A stretch of DNA of 64,000 nucleotides, taken from assembly GCA_028278205.1 (NCBI GenBank), contig JANQES010000041.1, forward strand, positions 21,669-85,668, read 5' to 3'. Under the pieces are notes generated by a model. That model did not search any database. It saw only the letters and a list, made by a program, of their open reading frames with translations, and had not been told where the DNA came from. How positions within the stretch are numbered: the stretch's first letter is position 1; the number at the start of each line of letters is the position of its first letter. Positions 15,514-23,660 of this stretch are shown in pieces. This DNA comes from Rhodothermales bacterium (lineage in GTDB: Bacteria; Bacteroidota; Rhodothermia; Rhodothermales; Bin80). A program made the translations under genes and the position numbers.

Positions 15514-18216
15514 CTACTCCCGCATCCACATCTTCAGACTCGTCCCCGGCACCGCCAGATCGTGCGTCGCGCCGCCTTCGAGGGTTGCATTCGAGCCGGA
15601 GACGCCGTTCACGTGATCGACGGTCTGGGCGTTGGCGATGAGGCGCCAGCGGCCTGTGGGCAGCGGCACGTCGGCGAATGTGGCTTCGAAGGCGCCGGTG
15701 TTGACGAGGACGAGCACGCTGCCGTCGACGAGGTAGCCGAGAAGGTGTTCGTCGTCGGGGAGGAGCCACTGGTAGTAGTCGTCCGGCGGCGGGTCGGCGC
15801 GGCGGAAGACGGCGCCGGCGTCGCTCTTGCGGAAAGCGATCAGGCCTTTCCAGTAGGCCAGCATGTTGGCGTAGTCGTTGGGGCCGTCGGCTTTCGTTTT
15901 GCCCACGTTTTCCCAGACGAATTGGTTGGGCACGCGCAGGTTGTAGGTGTCGTCCCGGCCTTTGAGATAGATGGGGCCGCTGCTGGTTTGTTTGATTTCT
16001 TCTTCGAGGGGCGCGGCGCCTTTGCTGCGCATCATCTCGCTGCCGCCGTGCAAGACGAGGGGGCCGAGCGACGTAAACAGCAGCCCGGCAGCGATCTTGT
16101 ACGAACGCTCATCCACCCCCCGGCGCCCGTCCCAGTCCTCGGTGGCGAAGCGGTCGGCCAGCGCCCAGTTGTCGTGGATGTCCAGGTAGTTGATGCCCTG
16201 GTTGGTCGAAGCGGCTTCCTGGGGATAGTCGTTCGTAAGCGCGCGCATCACCTCGGCGCGTAGCGCGGCGTTGCCGCCGGCATAGCCCCGGTCGGTCTTT
16301 TTGTCCGATAGCTCGAAGGGCGAGCCTTTGAAGGCGTTGCGAGCGTCGTCCTGAAAAAACGTGATCGGCGAATCCTCCTTGTACCAGTCCCAGTCCGGGT
16401 TGGCCAGCACGTCGGGGTCGCTCACGTCGATCCACGGTTCGCCGTAGATGATCACGTCGTCGCCGAGTTCGTGACGCAGGCGGATGAGCGTCTGCTCGTC
16501 GATCTGCCCGGCCAGATCGATGCGGAAGCCGTCGAAGCCGAATTCATCGATGAGTTGTTTGCACTGGTCGATGACCCAGCGTTGGACCATCGGGCGGTCT
16601 TCGGTCTTGACCTCGTTGCCGAACGGGCCGATGTGCTCGACGCGTTCGTCGGTGCGGTGATAATAGGGTTTGTCGAGGACGTTGAAATTGAACAAAAGGT
16701 GGCGGTCGTCCATGTTTTCGCCGGTGTGGTTGGGCACGATGTCGATGATGACGGCGAGCCCCCGGTCGTGGAAAGCCTGGACGAGGTCGCGAAACTGATC
16801 GCGTTGGGCGCCGTGCTCCGTGCCGCGCTGCCGGAAGCGCGTCTCGATGGCGAAGGCGTGCGTGGTCCGGTAGCCCCACTGATAATTTTCCTGATCGATC
16901 CCCATCGCCGCCATCTCCGGATCGTCGCCGAAGGCCGCCTGCCATTCGTCGTTCGGATAGTGGAGGTATTCCTGCACCGGCATCAGGTGGACGACGTTGA
17001 TGCCCAGATCGACCAGATAATCGAACCCGACGGGTTCGCCCCGGCTGTTGCGCAGGCCGGGCGCCGCCATCGCCGGGATCGTCCCTTTCAGATCGTCCGA
17101 GACCGGCAGCAGATCCGTGAAATCCTGCACGTGGATCTCGTAGGCGATCACATCCTCCATCTTCGGGCGCCCTGCTGCGAGCGGTGTGGCCGGCGTCGTC
17201 GGGCGCCAGACGCGGCTCTTGCCCTGCGCCCCGACGTTGACGCGCGCATACGGATCGCTGATGTGAACGGGGAAGGCGTCGTAGAAATAATTCCCCGGAT
17301 CGTCCGGGCCGTGGACGGTGAAATCGTAGTACGTGCCGTGGCGGTCGCCGCTGACGATGGCCTCCCAGACGCCCGCCGCGTCGCGCGTCATAACGATCTG
17401 CTCGGTGGCGTCGTCAGGGGACGCCTCGGCGGTGTCGTAGAGGTAGAGGCGGACGGTGTCGGCGCGGGGCGCGAAGATGCGAAAGGCGGTCTGCGCACCG
17501 TCGTCGCTGACGTTGGCGCCGAGGGCTTTGTCCGAATACAGCGTCCGAAACCAGCCGTCGAACCGGCAGCGCGCCTGCAGGTTCATCGAGGGGATTTCGA
17601 GATAATAGACGCGCCGGATGTCGAGGTCCCGGTCCGGCACGACGAGCATTTCGGAGGCGGTGTTGGGCAGCACGGCAGCCACTGCCACCGAATCGCCGTG
17701 GGCATCGACGAGCCGGTAGGCCGACGGATCGAGAGGCCGGACGACGTCGCCGGTAAGCCGTGCCCAGACGGCGCGCGGGCCGCGAAGCTCCGCTCGCAAG
17801 CGCAGCGGCTCGACGCCGTACATAAACACCAGATTGCCTGCCTCGCGGTTGGGCGCCTCGGCCAGCGGGTCGAGCCAGGCGCCGTCGTTCATCCGAAACT
17901 TAAACGGTGTGCCCGGCCCGACGACGCGGTAGGCGGGATTATAGACCGGCAGCATCCACACGCGGCGGTCGAAGGCGCGCGGCCCGAGGCGCCAGGCGCG
18001 GTTGTCCATGTCCTGATCCCAGCTCCGAAAAGACCCCGTCACCACGACGCGTTCGAGGTCTTCGGCCTCGTAGCGCGCCGCGTCGAAGACGAAGTAGGTG
18101 GTGTCGTTGCGGTGGAAGTAGCCTTGCACCAGGGCGTCATCGGGTATCGATTGGGCCGGGGCGGAAGCGACGACGGCCAGCGCCGCCGCTGCCATCAAAA
18201 CAGAACGGAGTACCAT
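15514..18216 (-). CDS. pulA: Secreted type I pullulanase (GH13)
   Basis: A 900-residue enzyme that hydrolyses alpha-1,6 branches of pullulan and starch. A signal peptide (MVLRSVLMAAAALAVVASAPAQS) is followed by an N-terminal beta domain, a CBM48-like domain near residues 280-390 and the GH13 barrel. Barrel motifs: VIIDIVPNHTG (region I), DGFRIDLAG (nucleophile Asp near 568), IIYGEPW (acid/base Glu near 593) and LDIHDNW (Asp near 682). A C-terminal beta domain ends the protein. The frame is open upstream to 18390, but that part is repeat sequence, and the signal peptide places the start at ATG 18216. Monocistronic by appearance. Confidence 0.92.
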   Translation of the reverse strand: MVLRSVLMAAAALAVVASAPAQSIPDDALVQGYFHRNDTTYFVFDAARYEAEDLERVVVTGSFRSWDQDMDNRAWRLGPRAFDRRVWMLPVYNPAYRVVGPGTPFKFRMNDGAWLDPLAEAPNREAGNLVFMYGVEPLRLRAELRGPRAVWARLTGDVVRPLDPSAYRLVDAHGDSVAVAAVLPNTASEMLVVPDRDLDIRRVYYLEIPSMNLQARCRFDGWFRTLYSDKALGANVSDDGAQTAFRIFAPRADTVRLYLYDTAEASPDDATEQIVMTRDAAGVWEAIVSGDRHGTYYDFTVHGPDDPGNYFYDAFPVHISDPYARVNVGAQGKSRVWRPTTPATPLAAGRPKMEDVIAYEIHVQDFTDLLPVSDDLKGTIPAMAAPGLRNSRGEPVGFDYLVDLGINVVHLMPVQEYLHYPNDEWQAAFGDDPEMAAMGIDQENYQWGYRTTHAFAIETRFRQRGTEHGAQRDQFRDLVQAFHDRGLAVIIDIVPNHTGENMDDRHLLFNFNVLDKPYYHRTDERVEHIGPFGNEVKTEDRPMVQRWVIDQCKQLIDEFGFDGFRIDLAGQIDEQTLIRLRHELGDDVIIYGEPWIDVSDPDVLANPDWDWYKEDSPITFFQDDARNAFKGSPFELSDKKTDRGYAGGNAALRAEVMRALTNDYPQEAASTNQGINYLDIHDNWALADRFATEDWDGRRGVDERSYKIAAGLLFTSLGPLVLHGGSEMMRSKGAAPLEEEIKQTSSGPIYLKGRDDTYNLRVPNQFVWENVGKTKADGPNDYANMLAYWKGLIAFRKSDAGAVFRRADPPPDDYYQWLLPDDEHLLGYLVDGSVLVLVNTGAFEATFADVPLPTGRWRLIANAQTVDHVNGVSGSNATLEGGATHDLAVPGTSLKMWMRE

Positions 18217-18296
18217 GATCACATCGGTTGGTGTTATTCCTGGCCGGATTTTTCTATAAAGGGCTCGTCGGCATCCAGGTGCAACTGGTGTCGAGG

Positions 18297-18363
18297 AGCG
18301 GAGGGTGAAGGGCGAGGGGCGAAAAGAAAATCGCCCTTCGCTCCTCGCCTTTCGCCCTTCGAC
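18297..18363. repeat. Inverted element GAAGGGCGAGGGGCGAAAAG
   Basis: The left arm (GAGGGTGAAGGGCGAGGGGC) and the right arm (GCTCCTCGCCTTTCGCCCTT) are near reverse complements around a GAAAAGAAAATCGC centre. Single copy in this window, in the gap between the pullulanase and SixA genes. Confidence 0.65.
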
Positions 18364-18408
18364 GCGGCGTGTCCCAAAGTCATCGTGCACCAGAGATGGT
18401 AAGATGTC

Positions 18409-18915
18409 TCATCGAAGCTTCCACTGCACCAAAGTCTTCGGCTTCTGGAGCCAGACCAGGGTGCCGCGTCCGAAGGCGGCCTCACGCCAGGAGTCGATAG
18501 GCAGGTCGATCCGGGCCATGGCGGCGGTGGGGAAATGGTAGACGTCTTCGTTGGAGAGTTCTTCGATGGTTTCGGACCATGTGGGTTCGTGGCCGATGAG
18601 CATGAGCACGTTCGTCGTATCGGGTTCGCGCCGCATGATCGCCAGCAAGTCGGACGGATAGGCGTCGTAGAGGTCGCGGGTGAAGCGAGCGGGGGCATTC
18701 CACGCGCCGGCTTTTTGCGCCCGTTTGAGCGTCTGTTTGGCGCGTTTGGCCGTCGACGAGACGATGCTGTCGGGCAGGGGGCCTTTTTGGGCGAGCCATT
18801 GGCCCATGGCGCGGGCGGCTTTGCGCCCGCGTTTTGCCAGCGGGCGGCTGTGGTCGGAGCCGTAGTCGGCGTCCCAGTCGGACTTGCCGTGGCGGAAGAG
18901 CAGGACAGTTTTCAT
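18409..18915 (-). CDS. sixA: SixA-type histidine phosphatase
   Basis: A 168-residue protein starting MKTVLLFRHGKSDW, with the catalytic RHG motif at residues 8-10, and SSTAKRAKQT, LMLIGHEP (second catalytic His) further on. Size and motifs match SixA, which dephosphorylates the HPt domain of phosphorelay kinases in Escherichia coli. Two hybrid or sensor kinases occur elsewhere in this window, though no HPt domain does, so the substrate is unknown. Confidence 0.9.
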   Translation of the reverse strand: MKTVLLFRHGKSDWDADYGSDHSRPLAKRGRKAARAMGQWLAQKGPLPDSIVSSTAKRAKQTLKRAQKAGAWNAPARFTRDLYDAYPSDLLAIMRREPDTTNVLMLIGHEPTWSETIEELSNEDVYHFPTAAMARIDLPIDSWREAAFGRGTLVWLQKPKTLVQWKLR

Positions 18916-19036
18916 GGCGGGGTAGGTTGGGTGAGTGGCTTAGGGAAGATACGATATACGACGGGGTGACAGGGTTTCACGCGATGAACTACGTCGAGCT
19001 TCACTTTGTCAAAGAGGCCTTGTACAAAGCCCTTTT

Positions 19037-19318
19037 TCATAGCATGATCACCCCTTTGATGCCGGATGCGGCTTTGTAGACGGCGATGACCTCGGTGCTC
19101 GAATGCATCTGCATCCGCGCCGTGACGCTGACGTAGTTGCCCGCGCGTGAAGACCGCACCCGAACCGGATGCAGGCCGAAGACGGCCTTCAACTCACCCA
19201 ACCCGGCTTGCGGGGCAATGAACTTGAAGACGAACTCGCTGGGCCAGTCCATCTGGTCGTCGAGTAGATGTTGAAATCGATCCCATCCACCCTTGTTGCT
19301 TCCGGGCGTCACGTTCAT
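19037..19318 (-). CDS. DUF493-family protein (YbeD/UPF0250-like)
   Basis: A 93-residue protein. DWPSEFVFKFIAPQ, the central SSRAGNYVSVTARMQM and the terminal VYKAASGIKGVIML match DUF493, an ACT-like fold of about 90 residues. The family is often placed near lipoate genes in proteobacteria; here the neighbours give no hint. The role is unknown. Confidence 0.88.
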   Translation of the reverse strand: MNVTPGSNKGGWDRFQHLLDDQMDWPSEFVFKFIAPQAGLGELKAVFGLHPVRVRSSRAGNYVSVTARMQMHSSTEVIAVYKAASGIKGVIML

Positions 19319-19498
19319 ATCGAGAAAACTGTCTTGGGCGTCAAAGCGATGAACTGTATCTCTAACGTACGCCGAGGCATTGCTTTCGTTCTGCCTATAG
19401 CGTTTTTAGTGTATCGTGTAGATGCTTGATTTTAATAAGCCTTGGGAGCCTGTTTGGGGGGCGCGCGACAATTTGCACAAGGTGGGTTTTAACCGCAG

Positions 19499-19541
19499 AT
19501 AAAAAGCCGAAGCCGGGCAGGAGGCGCTCCCGCCCGGCTCA
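19499..19541 (-). terminator. Terminator left from a deleted S8 protease gene copy
   Basis: On the minus strand GAGCCGGGCGGGAG and CTCCTGCCCGGC pair and are followed by TTCGGCTTTTTA. It is nearly identical to the terminator at 22101-22141 that follows the second protease gene. The 19319-19650 gap also holds a single AACCGCAGAT half-arm at 19489. Confidence 0.75.
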
Positions 19542-19566
19542 GGTCTCTCCCTCTCACCATGATCGT

Positions 19567-19590
19567 TTAAAAATCGCCTATCCAGACGTG
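19567..19590 (-). pseudogene. Vestigial S8 protease C-terminus (last seven codons plus stop)
   Basis: Read on the minus strand, this segment encodes H-V-W-I-G-D-F-stop, against S-V-W-V-G-D-F-stop at the end of the intact protease at 22167. The match continues into the shared terminator downstream, while upstream an in-frame TAA (19591-19593) and then a hairpin follow. It appears to be all that remains of a deleted protease gene. Confidence 0.65.
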
Positions 19591-19599
19591 TTATGGCCG

Positions 19600-19640
19600 G
19601 GCGGGCGTGTGGGCCAACGCGCCCACCCGGCCTGTCGTGG
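19600..19640 (-). terminator. GC-rich hairpin after the first S8 protease gene
   Basis: GGCCGGGTGGGCGCGTTGGC pairs with CCCACACGCCCGCCCGGCC on the minus strand, eleven bases beyond the protease stop. It is homologous to the hairpin at 23613-23651 following the third protease gene. No U-run follows, so it may stabilise the transcript end or attenuate read-through rather than terminate. Confidence 0.6.
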
Positions 19641-19650
19641 ACTAAAGGGT

Positions 19651-21639
19651 TTAATCGTCGTCGTCTTCTTCTTCGCCGCCGCCGCTACCGCCGCCGCTGC
19701 ACGTGCCGGTGTCGCCACCGCTCCATTCGACGTGCAACAGCGGCGCCTTGCTTGAACTGCCGTTGTACGATTCCGCCGTGCGCTCGCCTGAGCCGCTGAC
19801 GACCAGCGCCATCGCGTTGCAACTCGACCACCCCGGACGGTTGACGATCTCCTGAATCACCGACGCGAGATCCGGCGTGCGCTGAGCCGCTCCGGCGGCG
19901 CCCACGCTCGTCCAGGCCGGCGGCGCCCACGCCACCGAGGCCGTCGTCTTCGCCCGCGACGAGATGTTGTAGCTCGATGACGAGAAGCTGGCAGCATTGT
20001 CGGCATCCTGGCCTTTGATGGTCAGGCTCGTCGCGCCGCTGTTGGTCTCATCGACGGTGAACTGCACGTATGCTTTGGTGATGACGGCGCCCGGCGGAAT
20101 GGCCACGTTGGCGAAACGCATCCCGACGAGTTGTGCCTTTGTGCCGTCCGTGGTGAATTCGAGGTCGCTGCTAGTGCGGTACATGTGGCCGTCGTTGGTA
20201 CGTTCTTCGGCGTCATCATAGCCAGAGGAGACGCGCTTTTCTGACATCGTCGAAATCATCGGGCTTTGCCCCACCCAGACGCTCTTGTTGGTCGTGCCCG
20301 ATGGCGTGCCGCTGACGAACGATCCGGCGCTCGCCACGAGGGCCTGCTCGACCTGCGCCGGGCTCGCCGACGGATGCTGCGCCAGATACAGCGCCGCCGC
20401 GCCCGTCACGTGCGCCGCCGACATCGACGTGCCGGTCATCTGAACCGGACCACCCGAGGGCGAGAGCGAGACCACGCTCACGCCCGGCGCCAGCAGATCG
20501 ACCGCCGCGCCGTAGTTCGAGAACGAGGCAAAGTCGCCGCCCGCACCGAAAGCACCGACGGTGATGGCCTCGGTCACGTGCGCCGGCGTCCGGGTGTCTA
20601 CCGGCGTGCCGTGGTTGCCTGCCGCGATCACGTAGACCACACCCGTGGCTACCGAGGTCTGAATCGCCTTGTCGAGCGCCGTGTAGTCGGTCGTGAGCAC
20701 GTCGTCGCCCAGGCTCATGTTGACCACCATCGGCTTTGAGGGATTGGCCAGCTTCTGCGCCGTGATGTACTCGACCGCCGCGATAGCTTGCGAGACGTCG
20801 CCCAGACCGTCGTCGCCCAGAACCTTCAGGTTGTGGATGCGCGCGCCGGGGGCCAGCCCCACGAGCCCGTCGTTGTCATCGACGGCGCCGACGATGCCGG
20901 CGATGTGGGTGCCGTGGCCGTCGTGGTCTACGGCGTCGTTCAAGCCGTCGCGGAAATCAATATTCTCGACGAGCGTCAGATCGTCGTTAGGATCATTGTT
21001 GTTGGCCTGGGCCACGCCGGTGTCGAGGATGTAGACATCGACGTTGACCGAGCCCTGCCCGTCGCCGCTGACGGCCCAACTGGTGCGCCCGCCGGTGGCG
21101 CTGACGCTCCAGGGCACCTGCTGGCCCGAAGCGCCGCCCGTGATCGTGGCCTGGGGCGATTCGACCTGGAAGTCGGGCTCGTACCATTCGACGTCGGGGT
21201 CGGCATTGAGCGAGTCGAGGAATTCCTGGTAGTCGCCGTTGCCCTGGGTATCTTCGATGGACCAGGCAAAGCCGTTGAAGGTGTGGTTGTACTCGAAGCG
21301 ATGGGTAAGCTTGAAGCGCTCGACCATGCGGAAGCGCTGGATGATGCTCTCCTTATTGAGTACGTGCTCGGCGATTTTGATGATCAGGTTGAGGAACTCG
21401 CCGGACTGGGACTTGCCGGCGACCCTGGTTGTGATAGCCCGGTCCATCAAGTGCTGGTTGCGGAACTTGGGTCCGTCGTACGGGGCCTGTACCGGAGCCG
21501 GCGTGTCGAGTCGTTCGGTATCATCGACGCCGGTGAAAGAGTCGGTGCAGCCGGCCAGCAAGGTGCTGGTCAGGAGCAAGGCGCTAAGGAGTAAAACGCT
21601 CAGGCGCGTGGATTTCGGTGGGCGGGCTGATAAGCTCAT
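19651..21639 (-). CDS. Subtilisin-family (S8) protease lipoprotein 1 with C-terminal beta domain
   Basis: A 662-residue exported protease. The lipoprotein signal has its Cys at residue 31 (LLAGC). A propeptide follows with RFRMVERFKLTHRFEYN, the degenerate form of a hexapeptide repeat seen in the paralogue at 23661. The S8 catalytic triad is Asp206 in VYILDTGVA, His in DGHGTHIAG and Ser in GTSMSAAHVTG. After KSVWVG comes a domain of about 190 residues (DDAEER ... SSDLEF ... IVNRPGWSS ... APLLHVEW), a beta-sandwich type found in Bacteroidota surface proteins, then a Gly/Ser linker and an acidic tail EEEDDDD. ATG 21639 has AAGGAAA just upstream. It is closest to protease 3, not to its neighbour protease 2. 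Confidence 0.92.
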   Translation of the reverse strand: MSLSARPPKSTRLSVLLLSALLLTSTLLAGCTDSFTGVDDTERLDTPAPVQAPYDGPKFRNQHLMDRAITTRVAGKSQSGEFLNLIIKIAEHVLNKESIIQRFRMVERFKLTHRFEYNHTFNGFAWSIEDTQGNGDYQEFLDSLNADPDVEWYEPDFQVESPQATITGGASGQQVPWSVSATGGRTSWAVSGDGQGSVNVDVYILDTGVAQANNNDPNDDLTLVENIDFRDGLNDAVDHDGHGTHIAGIVGAVDDNDGLVGLAPGARIHNLKVLGDDGLGDVSQAIAAVEYITAQKLANPSKPMVVNMSLGDDVLTTDYTALDKAIQTSVATGVVYVIAAGNHGTPVDTRTPAHVTEAITVGAFGAGGDFASFSNYGAAVDLLAPGVSVVSLSPSGGPVQMTGTSMSAAHVTGAAALYLAQHPSASPAQVEQALVASAGSFVSGTPSGTTNKSVWVGQSPMISTMSEKRVSSGYDDAEERTNDGHMYRTSSDLEFTTDGTKAQLVGMRFANVAIPPGAVITKAYVQFTVDETNSGATSLTIKGQDADNAASFSSSSYNISSRAKTTASVAWAPPAWTSVGAAGAAQRTPDLASVIQEIVNRPGWSSCNAMALVVSGSGERTAESYNGSSSKAPLLHVEWSGGDTGTCSGGGSGGGEEEDDDD

Positions 21640-22100
21640 GGTGGTTTCCTTCTTCACGGTTTCAGATTCCCGATCGCAGGCTGGGGGGAGTGCTCTACTC
21701 AAGGGTTTCAGGGATGGTGCTTCGTCCTGCGTTGTTTGTCATGGCAAGGATGAGGCCAATTCTTCACTCTGTACAGCCTTTTGTGCCAGTTGGCCGTACC
21801 CCCATGCCCTGTTCCGTTTCATCATGTCTGGATAGCCATCAACGCCGAAAGCAACCCGATTCCAGCCATTTTGCTGGACAGGACGGTATTCGAGCCTCGT
21901 TTCGAAGCAGCGATCCGGGAAGGCGACGCCGCATCCGGACATCGTCATTCTGAAGCGGTGTTTTCGAGGGCGCTGAATAAAAAATGAAAGCTCGGATTTC
22001 ATCGATTTATGCCTGCGCCGGGCGTTACATCTTGTAATGATATCGCTACCTAAGTACCCCGGCGCTCGTTGATTCAGCGATCTATTTTTCTGCCACGAGT
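21640..22100. promoter_or_regulatory. Long 5' region of S8 protease 1, homologous to that of protease 3
   Basis: No gene is visible. Segments such as GGACATCGTCATTCTGAA, the TTTTCGA-GGCG stretch and GGATTTCA recur in the same order upstream of the third protease (26316-26710). Both regions end in TTACATCTTGTAA, about 380 bases before the start codon. This points to a duplicated long 5' UTR or distant promoter. Confidence 0.6.
22025..22037. promoter_or_regulatory. Palindrome TTACATCTTGTAA, copy 1
   Basis: TTACA and TGTAA are exact inverted pentamers around TCT. The same 13-mer is at 26691-26703 at nearly the same distance from the paralogous start codon (386 versus 376 bases). It is a candidate transcription-factor operator. 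Confidence 0.5.
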
Positions 22101-22141
22101 AAAAAAGCCAAAGCCGGGCAGGATGTGCTCCCGCCCGGCTC
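22101..22141 (-). terminator. Intrinsic terminator of S8 protease 2
   Basis: On the minus strand GAGCCGGGCGGGAG pairs with CCTGCCCGGCTT, followed by TGGCTTTTTT. It lies 26 bases beyond the stop at 22167. Confidence 0.85.
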
Positions 22142-22166
22142 AGGCTTCTCCCTCTTACCCCACGTT

Positions 22167-23546
22167 CTAAAAATCGCCGACCCAGACGCTCTTGCTCGTC
22201 GTGCCGCCGGGCGCACCCCAGACGATGTCCTGCGCGGCGTCGACCAGCGCCTGGCGCACTTCCGCTGGCGTCGCCGACGGGTGCTGCGACAGGTAGAGCG
22301 CTGCCGCTCCCGCCACGTGCGGCGCCGCGAACGACGTGCCTATCATCGACAGGTGCTGCGACTTGTGCTTCTTGTCGTTCGAGATCGCCAGGATCTCAAC
22401 GCCCGGCGCCAGAAGGTCTACCGTCAGGCCGTAATTGGAGAACGACGCAAACTCGTTGAGCAGATCGTAAGCACCCACGGTGATGGCGTCTTCGACGTGC
22501 GCCGGCGTCACCGTCGCCGCGTCGATGCCCAGGTTGCCTGCCGAGACGACCACCACGATGCCGGCGTCGATGGCGGCCTGCACCGCCAGGTCGAGCGCGC
22601 CGTATTCGGTCGAGCCGGTGTCGGCGCCGAAGCTCATGTTGACGACCATCGGCTGGGCGGGATTCTCCTGTTTGATCTGGACGAGCGCTTCGAGCGCGGC
22701 GATGGGCGTGGCGCTATCGACCGTGCCGTCATCGCCGAGGACTTTCCAGTTGTGGATGCGCGCGCCGGGAGCTACGCCCACGAGGTCGTCGCTGTCGTCT
22801 TCAGCAGCGGCAATCGAGGCGGTCATCGTGCCGTGGCCGAGCACGTCCTGCTCTTTCTTATGCTTTTTCTTGTTGCCCTGATCAAGCTGGAAGAAGTCGA
22901 GGTTTTCGACGAGGTCCATATCCCGGTCGCGGACGCCGCTGTCGAAGATGTAGAGATCGACGTCCACCGCGCCGGAGCCGTCGCCGCTGGCCGCCGAACT
23001 CTCGGTGGCGCCAATGCGGTCGATGCCCCAGGGGATGAGTTGCTCGCCGGGCGCTTTCTTGCCCTCGGTGCCCTTAGGCATTTCGAGGAAAGGCAGGTCG
23101 AGTTCGACCCAGGCGGCATCGGGATCGTTTTGGATGGCCTTGAGGAATTCTTCGAGGCGGTCTTCGTCGATCTCGGCGGCCAGGCCGTAGAAGACCTCGT
23201 CGTAGTCATAGCGCCGGAGCAGCTTGTGGCGGCTCACCAGCCGGTGGCGGCTGACGAGGCGGTCAGCTTCGAGGATCGTCTCATCCATACCGATGACGAC
23301 CGAGACGACGCCGGAGGATTGGTCATCCTTCTTTTTGCCGGCGCTGGCAAACACGTCGCTGAGCCGGTGCCCGTTGCGGAGCTTGGTCAGGCGGCTGGTG
23401 TCGATGATGGTTTCGCTGGCTTCACTGGTTTCGTCGCCGGCGGTGAAGGCGCTGTCGGTGCAGCCGGTCAGCAGGGTAGTGCTTGCCAGGATAACCACGC
23501 TAAAAAGCGGGGTCAAGAAGGATGCGAGGCGGGGTTTCATTTTCAT
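22167..23546 (-). CDS. Subtilisin-family (S8) protease lipoprotein 2
   Basis: A 459-residue protease lipoprotein (Cys29 in LLTGC). The propeptide contains the hexamer-like run DRLVSRHRLVSRHKLLRRYD. Catalytic residues: Asp in LYIFDSGVRD, His in LGHGTMTAS, Ser in GTSFAAPHVAG. It ends at KSVWVGDF without any C-terminal extension, so it represents the shortest architecture of the three. Sequence around the active site is clearly more divergent than between proteases 1 and 3. It lies 114 bases downstream of protease 3 on the same strand and probably shares its transcript. ATG 23546 and ATG 23540 are both possible. Confidence 0.92.
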   Translation of the reverse strand: MKMKPRLASFLTPLFSVVILASTTLLTGCTDSAFTAGDETSEASETIIDTSRLTKLRNGHRLSDVFASAGKKKDDQSSGVVSVVIGMDETILEADRLVSRHRLVSRHKLLRRYDYDEVFYGLAAEIDEDRLEEFLKAIQNDPDAAWVELDLPFLEMPKGTEGKKAPGEQLIPWGIDRIGATESSAASGDGSGAVDVDLYIFDSGVRDRDMDLVENLDFFQLDQGNKKKHKKEQDVLGHGTMTASIAAAEDDSDDLVGVAPGARIHNWKVLGDDGTVDSATPIAALEALVQIKQENPAQPMVVNMSFGADTGSTEYGALDLAVQAAIDAGIVVVVSAGNLGIDAATVTPAHVEDAITVGAYDLLNEFASFSNYGLTVDLLAPGVEILAISNDKKHKSQHLSMIGTSFAAPHVAGAAALYLSQHPSATPAEVRQALVDAAQDIVWGAPGGTTSKSVWVGDF

Positions 23547-23612
23547 CGCCTTGTGCGCTACGCGTATGGTGTGTGAAGTTGGTTGGGGGGTGCCGGGGGG
23601 AAGTGTGTGACA

Positions 23613-23651
23613 GCCGGGCGGGGGCGTGGGCCGTTGCCGCCCGCCCGGCCT
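23613..23651 (-). terminator. GC-rich hairpin between proteases 3 and 2
   Basis: GGCCGGGCGGGCGGC and GCCCCCGCCCGGC pair around AACGGCCCAC on the minus strand, ten bases after the stop of protease 3. There is no U-run; it may partly attenuate read-through into protease 2. Confidence 0.6.
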
Positions 23652-23660
23652 GTCGTGGGC

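Noticed and set aside
16471..18402. 643-codon plus-strand frame
   Set aside because: Antisense shadow of the pullulanase gene, no domain recognised; high GC makes such frames common.
18305..18541. 78-codon plus-strand frame over the GAAGGGCGAGG element
   Set aside because: Half of it is translated repeat and the rest is antisense to sixA.
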